Assembly (NCBI GenBank): GCA_963578625.1
Contig: CAUZEO010000189.1
Span: forward strand, 1-10,240
Length of the DNA: 10,240 bases
Reading direction: 5' to 3'
Source: CAUZEO01 sp963578625
Lineage (GTDB): Bacteria > Verrucomicrobiota > Kiritimatiellia > SLOV01
Shown here: positions 5,730 through 10,240 of the stretch, piece after piece
Layout: each line of letters begins with the position of its first letter
Numbering within the stretch: position 1 is the first letter of the stretch
Position numbers and translations under genes: made by a program
Notes under the pieces: generated by a model
What the model was told of the DNA's origin: nothing
The model's input: the letters and a program-made list of their open reading frames with translations, nothing else
Databases searched by the model: none

Positions 5730-6469
5730 TTTTACTTCGCTGCCGGATCAGGTGCGCGGCGTTTTCGCTGATAGAGCTTCTTGCCGTGATCGCAATCGTG
5801 GCTCTGCTGGCTGCGGTGCTGGTTCCCGCGATCCTGGAGCGGGTGGAGGATGGAAAGCGTACGCAGTGTGTCAGCAACCTACGACAGTTCGCGATGGCTG
5901 CGTACATCTATACCTCAAACCATGATGGGCTCTTTCCTGCGGCTTTCGGGGCTGCGTCCATGCCCGGAATTCGATACCAGTATGCGTGGGATTTCACGAA
6001 TGTTCGTGAACGCGGCGCTTTTCGCGTCGAACCGGGACTCCTATGGGCAGGCGCGCCCGACGTCCGCATCCATCAGTGCCCATCGTACGCGGGCAGCGCC
6101 AACTGGTTGGCCGACCCGAACTCCGGGTACAACTACAATACAAGTTATATTGGGGCGCCGTCCGACCCGGCTCACCGCGACGATATTGCGAACCCCGTGA
6201 GTACCGCCCTGTTTGGAGATGGCGAGTGGATGGCGGGCGCGAATAAGTTCATGCGCTCTCCCCGGGGCAGTCCCAAGGACGACGGATTTTCGGGCCGCTA
6301 CGCGGGAACCCAGGGATACCGCCACCTCGGAAAAACCAACGTCGCGTACAGCGACGGGCATGCCGCCACACACTCGGTGCGAGAAACAAGCTACGACGGT
6401 TCTCCGGCGTTTATCGCTCCCGGCACGGGATTCCTCGGCTCGGACAACTCGCTCTACGATATGGAGTGA
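5726..6469 (+). CDS. H-X9-DG type pseudopilin, third gene of the B12-riboswitch operon
   Basis: This 247-residue protein has a type IV prepilin-like N-terminus: a short basic leader (RCRIRCAA), then FSLIELLAVIAIVALLAAVL (13-32), with the conserved Glu at E17, +5 from the expected cleavage between A12 and F13. Ala at -1 replaces the usual Gly. The C-terminal part has the spacing H200 – nine residues – D210 G211 (HLGKTNVAYSDG), the H-X9-DG signature of pseudopilin-like proteins that are abundant in Planctomycetes, Lentisphaerae and Verrucomicrobia. Such proteins are thought to be processed by a prepilin peptidase and to work with type II secretion-like machinery; their roles are mostly unknown. 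The ATG overlaps the previous stop as ATGA, so it is coupled to the 594-residue gene and shares the B12 riboswitch. It ends 7 nt before the convergent cardiolipin synthase gene; I see no obvious terminator between them. Confidence 0.88.
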   Translation: MILLRCRIRCAAFSLIELLAVIAIVALLAAVLVPAILERVEDGKRTQCVSNLRQFAMAAYIYTSNHDGLFPAAFGAASMPGIRYQYAWDFTNVRERGAFRVEPGLLWAGAPDVRIHQCPSYAGSANWLADPNSGYNYNTSYIGAPSDPAHRDDIANPVSTALFGDGEWMAGANKFMRSPRGSPKDDGFSGRYAGTQGYRHLGKTNVAYSDGHAATHSVRETSYDGSPAFIAPGTGFLGSDNSLYDME

Positions 6470-6476
6470 CCGCACA

Positions 6477-7904
6477 TCACAAGACCGGAGAAAGCAATCG
6501 TGCAGTGTTGACGCCGACCTTAAACAGGAAATCGCGCTTCTGATAGTCCTCCGGCCCGACCTGCTCGGAGGCATCGAGGTCCTCGGAAAGCATGCGATCC
6601 ACCGCGTAGACAAACGCCTTGTCGGCAACAAGCACAGAAACTTCGAAATTCAGCCGGAATGATCGATTATCCAGATTGGCGGTGCTCACCATGGCCAGGG
6701 TGTCGTCGACAACGGCTGCCTTCTGATGGAGAAAACCCGGCTTGTACCGGTAGATTTTGATACGTGGCATGTCGAATTGCTGCAGGTACCAGAAGGAGGC
6801 GAGATAAACGACAAAGTGATCCGGATTCAGGGGCAGCAGAATGCGTACGTCAACACCGCGCAGCGCGGCGAGGCGAAAGGCATTTACGACCGCTTCGTCG
6901 GGAACGAAATAGGGGCTGGAAATCCAGATTCGCGTACGGGCTGAGTTAATGAGTTCGAGGAACATGAGGGCGCAGGTTTCCCTGTCGTCCGCCGGGCCCG
7001 TCGACAGGATAAGCGTGTCCATCGTTCCGTTCGAGGCTTCGCTCAGATTCCACTCCACGTCGGGAATTTGATTCGCGGACCAGTACCAGTCTTCGATGAA
7101 GGAGAGCTGCGCGCCCATGACGGCTGGACCTTCTATTTTAACGTGGGTATCTCGCCAATGGCCGAACCGCTCGGATCGCCCCATGTATTCGTCCCCGACG
7201 TTGAGTCCGCCGACATAAGCGGTGCGCCCGTCAACGACCACGATTTTTCGGTGGTTCCTGAAATTCAACTGAAAGCGATTCATCCTGCCCTGCGTAGTTC
7301 GAAAGGGTCGAATATCCACCCCGGCCCTGCGCAGATCGCTCTTGTAGGTTTCCGGTAATTTGTGGGACCCGATTTCATCGTACAGGAAGAAGATCTGTAC
7401 GCCCTCAGCGGCCTTTTTCTGCAGCAGCTCGCCCAAGTCGCTGCCGAGTTGATCCGCTTTCAAGATAAAGAACTGGAGCAGAACGTATCGCTGCGCATTT
7501 CGAATGCCTTCGAAAATAGAACCGAAGGTTTCTTCTCCGTTTACCAGCAGGGTAACCTGGTTCGATCTGGAAAAGGGCATGTACGCAAGTTTCTCGAGCA
7601 CCTTCAGGCGGCTGAGTTCCTCCGGCAGCCGGGTTACGAACGGTGCGGCCTTGGCGTTTAGTTCCTGTCCGTAGTGAATGATTTCGGAATTGCCGGACCT
7701 GCGCGCGTCTACATAGCCCTCAAACCGGCGGTGTCCGAAAATCCAATAAAGAGGAAGAGCGAAAAAGGGAAACGTCAGGAGAGAGAGGACCCAGGCGATA
7801 GATCCTTGCGATGTTCGCGAATGGACTACGGCGTGCATGGCGGAGAGGACTCCGAGAACCTCGAGGACGAAATAACAAAACCCAATGATCGCGCCATTCG
7901 TCAT
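6477..7904 (-). CDS. cls: Cardiolipin synthase (two HKD phospholipase D motifs)
   Basis: This 475-residue membrane enzyme makes cardiolipin, in bacteria usually by condensing two phosphatidylglycerols with release of glycerol. Two membrane segments lie at about 6-28 (GFCYFVLEVLGVLSAM) and 36-57 (IAWVLSLLTFPFFALPLYWI), the second being the PLD-nuclease N-terminal signature. Two catalytic HxK(x)4D motifs follow: H218, K220, D225 (NHRKIVVVDG) and H393, K395, D400 (LHQKAAVVDD), each followed by the expected GGLN or STANLDNRS block. Length and order are normal for ClsA-type proteins. The ATG at 7904 has no strong ribosome site. The gene stands alone, converging on the B12 operon and diverging from the pseudopilin gene at 8147. 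The choice between ClsA, ClsB and ClsC types is not certain, but the membrane segments favour the ClsA type. Confidence 0.95.
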   Translation of the reverse strand: MTNGAIIGFCYFVLEVLGVLSAMHAVVHSRTSQGSIAWVLSLLTFPFFALPLYWIFGHRRFEGYVDARRSGNSEIIHYGQELNAKAAPFVTRLPEELSRLKVLEKLAYMPFSRSNQVTLLVNGEETFGSIFEGIRNAQRYVLLQFFILKADQLGSDLGELLQKKAAEGVQIFFLYDEIGSHKLPETYKSDLRRAGVDIRPFRTTQGRMNRFQLNFRNHRKIVVVDGRTAYVGGLNVGDEYMGRSERFGHWRDTHVKIEGPAVMGAQLSFIEDWYWSANQIPDVEWNLSEASNGTMDTLILSTGPADDRETCALMFLELINSARTRIWISSPYFVPDEAVVNAFRLAALRGVDVRILLPLNPDHFVVYLASFWYLQQFDMPRIKIYRYKPGFLHQKAAVVDDTLAMVSTANLDNRSFRLNFEVSVLVADKAFVYAVDRMLSEDLDASEQVGPEDYQKRDFLFKVGVNTARLLSPVL

Positions 7905-7975
7905 CGCATCAGTCTACCCGGATAGGTCGCCACCTGTGTGAAACGACTCGAATCCTGCCTTTATTTTTTCGTCCA

Positions 7976-8004
7976 CTAGTATGATATCAGCCAAATATCG
8001 GCAA
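7976..8004 (-). promoter_or_regulatory. Weak candidate promoter for the cardiolipin synthase gene
   Basis: On the minus strand TTGCCG (8004-7999) is followed by a 17-nt spacer and TACTAG (7981-7976), 71 nt before the cls start codon. The -35 matches at 4 of 6 positions and the -10 at 3 of 6. It lies in an AT-rich stretch beside the phased AAATTC repeats. It is only a candidate. Confidence 0.22.
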
Positions 8005-8030
8005 AATTCGAAGAAATTCGAGGTAAATTC
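8004..8030. repeat. Three helically phased AAATTC repeats in the cls / pseudopilin intergenic region
   Basis: AAATTC occurs at 8004-8009, 8014-8019 and 8025-8030, spaced 10 and 11 bp, about one helical turn; the first two extend to AAATTCGA. Short AAATT tracts repeated in phase with the helix tend to curve DNA, and such repeats can also be tandem binding sites on one face. They lie between divergent genes, about 100 bp upstream of cls and about 120 bp upstream of the pseudopilin start. Confidence 0.6.
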
Positions 8031-8146
8031 CTTACCACGCCCTAGAATAAGACAGTTATATGGGATTTTGGGGGAATTATTGTGCACGCGGTGGGAAAAA
8101 TGGGGTATTGTGTAGGGTAGAAGGTAAGCGGAGAAAGGAGAACTCG

Positions 8147-8974
8147 ATGAAACACCACAGGGGAAATCACCGGGTTCTGGTTTTCCGCGACTCGTGTGCG
8201 GATGGCCAGTCCCGGCGACATTGTCAGGCATTCACGCTGATTGAGATGGTAGTGATTCTTGGAATCTTTGCCATACTTTCGATCATCATACTGCCCGCGC
8301 TATCGGCAGCATCCGAGGAGGGCCGGAGAACCTCATGCAAATCAAATCTGCACGCATTCGGATCCGCATTCGGGCTATTTGCGGCCGATAATGATGGATG
8401 GCTGCCGCAGCACGTGGGAGGCAATAAGACGGCTATGTATGGTGCACCCCCCGGCCCCACCCAAGGATGGTACGGGCACACGATACAGCGTGACGGTTTG
8501 AGAAACCACGGGCAGCTGTTGACCTACCTGGGAGATTCCTCCGTTTTCTGGTGCCCGAGCCAGACCGGGGACCTCACCCCGCCGGGTGTAAACCAGCAAT
8601 CGCTGAAAAAGAGCGTCAACGAGCCCTTGCTGGCAACGAGCGATAACGTTCAATCAGAATACCTGTACCGAAAAGAATGGTTTGACGACGTGCCGCGCTA
8701 TCGAATGGCAACCCTTCTTTCCGAGAACTTCACTATCCTGGCGGACCATTTTGGAGAATTCGGGGGTGTACTGGCGGTGACCGAAGGTCACGGAAACGGG
8801 TACAATTTCCTGCGGCTTGATGGAACCATCGGCTATTTCAAGCATCCACGCCAGAATGGGAAGCTGGAAACTTACTTCTCACATCCGCTCGGAGAATCTT
8901 CTGTAAAGTATTGGCGCGCGTTCGACGCCTATGCAGGAGACACCGAAAAAGCCATCGCGGCCATCAATCTCTAG
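8147..8974 (+). CDS. Stand-alone H-X9-DG type pseudopilin
   Basis: This 275-residue protein has a 28-residue basic leader and then FTLIEMVVILGIFAILSIII (29-48), with E33 at +5 from the expected cleavage between A28 and F29. It carries H215 – nine residues – D225 G226 (HGNGYNFLRLDG), the same H-X9-DG signature as the pseudopilin at 5726-6469, but outside these two motifs the proteins differ, so this is not a recent duplicate. SNLHAFGSAFGLFAADNDGW (66-85) is the region usually conserved after the pilin helix in this family. The ATG at 8147 has AAGGAG (8135-8140) with 6-nt spacing; the frame is open upstream to 8060, but that stretch does not look like a leader peptide. It has its own upstream region with no convincing -35/-10 pair, and a separate promoter follows for cysM. 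Its partners and role are unknown. Confidence 0.85.
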   Translation: MKHHRGNHRVLVFRDSCADGQSRRHCQAFTLIEMVVILGIFAILSIIILPALSAASEEGRRTSCKSNLHAFGSAFGLFAADNDGWLPQHVGGNKTAMYGAPPGPTQGWYGHTIQRDGLRNHGQLLTYLGDSSVFWCPSQTGDLTPPGVNQQSLKKSVNEPLLATSDNVQSEYLYRKEWFDDVPRYRMATLLSENFTILADHFGEFGGVLAVTEGHGNGYNFLRLDGTIGYFKHPRQNGKLETYFSHPLGESSVKYWRAFDAYAGDTEKAIAAINL

Positions 8975-8987
8975 TGATAGATGTGGC

Positions 8988-9017
8988 TTGGTCGGTTGGA
9001 AGGGGGTGTCCTATAAT
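8988..9017 (+). promoter_or_regulatory. Promoter of the cysM gene, with perfect TATAAT
   Basis: TATAAT lies at 9012-9017 with TTGGTC (8988-8993) 18 nt upstream as a partial -35. The start codon ATG is at 9026, only 8 nt after the -10, so a start of transcription at the usual distance would fall within two or three bases of the start codon. The message may therefore be leaderless. Confidence 0.6.
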
Positions 9018-9025
9018 GGGGGTTG

Positions 9026-9988
9026 ATGTGCCCTCCTGATTCCAGTGAGATTCCAGCTCCAAGCGTCGTTCCCGGCTTGCGTGCCGCCCGAATTCTTGAA
9101 TCCGTGGGCAATACCCCACTGATTGAGCTGGTTCATATATCGCGAGAAGTCTCGCCGGTTCAAATATTCGGCAAGGCTGAATGGTACAATCCAGGCGGTT
9201 CAGTGAAGGATCGGCCGGCGCTGAACATGATTCGCGAAGGAATCCGATCGGGACAGCTTGGCCCGGAGAAAATCATTCTCGACGCGACATCGGGGAATAC
9301 GGGGATTGCGTACGCGATGATTGGCGCCGCGCTTGGATATCCGGTGCGATTGTGCATCCCTCGAAATGTAAGCGATCTCCACAAGCGAATCCTGCGGGCC
9401 TATGGGGCGGACCTGGAGTTCACCGATCCGACACTGGGTTCGGACGGCGCAATTCTGGAGGCGCGAAAGCTAAAAGAGGAAAATACGGCGCGCTATTTCT
9501 ATCCCGACCAATATTCCAATGATGCGAACTGGCGCGCGCATTTCGAGGGAACGGGCCCTGAGATTATTGAGCAGACGGGGGGCGCGATCACCCATTTTGT
9601 GGCCGGACTCGGAACCACCGGCACCTTCACCGGAACCAGCCGGTTTCTGAAAGAGGTGAATCCCGATATCCGCCTCATATCGTTTCAACCCTTTTCCCCC
9701 TTTCATGGTCTGGAAGGCCTCAAACACCTCCCTACGTCCATCGTACCGGAGATCTATGACGAGACCTTGAGCAATGATGAGTTGACGGTGGAAACCGAGG
9801 ATGCGCAGGAAATGGTCCGGCGACTGGCCCGGGAAGAGGGTCTCCTGGTAGGCCCTTCAGCCGGCGCCGCGGCGGCCGCGGCACTGGAGGTTGCAAAAGA
9901 GTTGAAAGAAGGCGTTGTCGTGACCATTTTGTGCGACAGTGGCCATAAGTACCTCGGATTCGATTTTTGGGATGAGACGGAGGAGTGA
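9026..9988 (+). CDS. cysM: Cysteine synthase, CysM-like (PLP-dependent)
   Basis: This 320-residue PLP enzyme makes cysteine from an activated serine and a sulfur donor. The motifs are in order: ILESVGNTPLIEL (23-35), the PLP lysine K61 in NPGGSVKDR, the substrate loop TSGNTG (88-93), and the phosphate-binding GLGTTGT (194-200), with LCDSGHKYL near the end. The segment FHGLEGLKHLPTSIVPEIYD resembles the CysM type that uses O-phosphoserine and a thiocarboxylated carrier protein more than classic CysK. The overlapping downstream JAMM protease gene supports this, because mycobacterial CysM works with the carrier CysO and the JAMM enzyme Mec. The start could also be TTG at 9023, directly before the ATG; GGGGG at 9018-9022 lies only 3 nt before the ATG. 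A CysK/CBS-type function is the main alternative. Cysteine synthase is very likely; the carrier-linked role is inferred. Confidence 0.92.
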   Translation: MCPPDSSEIPAPSVVPGLRAARILESVGNTPLIELVHISREVSPVQIFGKAEWYNPGGSVKDRPALNMIREGIRSGQLGPEKIILDATSGNTGIAYAMIGAALGYPVRLCIPRNVSDLHKRILRAYGADLEFTDPTLGSDGAILEARKLKEENTARYFYPDQYSNDANWRAHFEGTGPEIIEQTGGAITHFVAGLGTTGTFTGTSRFLKEVNPDIRLISFQPFSPFHGLEGLKHLPTSIVPEIYDETLSNDELTVETEDAQEMVRRLAREEGLLVGPSAGAAAAAALEVAKELKEGVVVTILCDSGHKYLGFDFWDETEE

Positions 9989-10240
9989 GTCTTCGACTAC
10001 CAAAAGACCTGTTGCAGAAGATTCGCCGGCAGGGAGAAGATGCCTTTCCCTATGAGTGCTGCGGATTTCTGCTCGGCAGCGCCAACGGGGAAAGCCGGAC
10101 GGTGGATTTACTACAACCGGCGGTGAACGAACAGGAAGACGCGGCCCGGCACAACCGATTTCTCATCACCGCGGAAAACTATCTTGTGGCGCAAAAACAG
10201 GGGGGCGAAAATAACGCTGAAATTCTGGGCTTTTATCACT
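9985..10240 (+). CDS. JAMM/Mov34 (MPN+) metalloprotease, N-terminal part, cut by right edge
   Basis: The first 85 codons are visible. The start is LRLPKDLLQKIRRQGEDAFP followed by YECCGFLLG (23-31), with E24 as the catalytic-site glutamate of JAMM zinc proteases. The window ends in GFYH, whose H85 is the first His of the expected HxHP zinc motif; the second His and the Asp lie beyond the edge. The frame begins at GTG 9985, overlapping the cysM stop as GTGA, so translation is coupled; GGAGG at 9979-9983 is very close to it. In the known mycobacterial pathway a Mec-type JAMM enzyme frees cysteine from the carrier CysO after CysM adds it. A ThiS/MoaD-like carrier gene would be expected next, outside the window. 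Family identity is strong; the role rests on context. Confidence 0.87.
   Translation, partial: MSLRLPKDLLQKIRRQGEDAFPYECCGFLLGSANGESRTVDLLQPAVNEQEDAARHNRFLITAENYLVAQKQGGENNAEILGFYH

Noticed and set aside
6041..6631. 196-residue minus-strand frame across the convergent gene ends
   Set aside because: It overlaps both the pseudopilin and cls coding sequence and has an Arg/Ser/Val-rich shadow composition.
8032..8062. TTACCA … TATATG and TAGAAT as promoter elements for the pseudopilin at 8147
   Set aside because: The spacer for TTACCA-TATATG is 19 nt with a weak -35, and TAGAAT has no -35 at the right distance, so neither is supportable.
8060..8146. N-terminal extension of the second pseudopilin from ATG 8060
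   Set aside because: The 29 extra residues do not look like a prepilin leader, and the ATG at 8147 has a strong AAGGAG site at ideal spacing.

Overview
The window looks like a piece of the chromosome of a PVC-superphylum bacterium, most likely Verrucomicrobiota or a close relative. The evidence is a PEP-CTERM surface protein, a Verrucomicrobia-style 'LWQISHFNP… DPDDDLLVNLFEF… GRDP' C-terminal segment, two pseudopilins of the H-X9-DG type, and moderately high GC with GTG and TTG starts. This is a judgement from motifs, not a phylogenetic placement. I see no phage, insertion sequence, tRNA, rRNA or CRISPR.

Region 1 (1-2738, minus strand) is a compact gene run read from right to left: rsmI (16S rRNA 2'-O-methyltransferase), a small exported protein of unknown function, a STAS-domain anti-sigma antagonist, an RsbW-type anti-sigma kinase, and the first 132 codons of grpE, which runs off the left edge. 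A partner-switching pair directly ahead of a heat-shock co-chaperone gene suggests a link between stress signalling and the chaperone system.

Region 2 (2739-3151) is a divergent intergenic region of about 410 bp. It carries a clear cobalamin (B12) riboswitch on the plus strand at about 2862-3038, followed by a leader with several mutually exclusive pairings and a possible anti-Shine-Dalgarno element ahead of a strong ribosome binding site.

Region 3 (3152-6469, plus strand) is the most interesting part: three translationally coupled genes under that riboswitch. They encode a 263-residue PEP-CTERM surface protein, a 594-residue exported multidomain protein that carries a second copy of the same beta-rich domain, and an H-X9-DG pseudopilin. 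Spacings are 1 nt and a 4-nt overlap. None is a known B12 transporter or biosynthesis enzyme, yet all sit under B12 control. The simplest inference is an undescribed extracellular or envelope system for capturing corrinoids, or one expressed when B12 is scarce.

Region 4 (6477-7904, minus) is a cardiolipin synthase convergent with the B12 operon. Region 5 (7905-8974) is an AT-rich upstream region with helically phased AAATTC repeats, followed by a stand-alone second H-X9-DG pseudopilin gene.

Region 6 (8988-10240, plus) has a TATAAT promoter so close to the start codon that the message may be leaderless. It drives a CysM-like cysteine synthase overlapped by the start of a JAMM/Mov34 metalloprotease gene cut by the right edge. 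This pairing resembles the sulfur-carrier-protein route of cysteine synthesis (CysO-CysM-Mec in mycobacteria).
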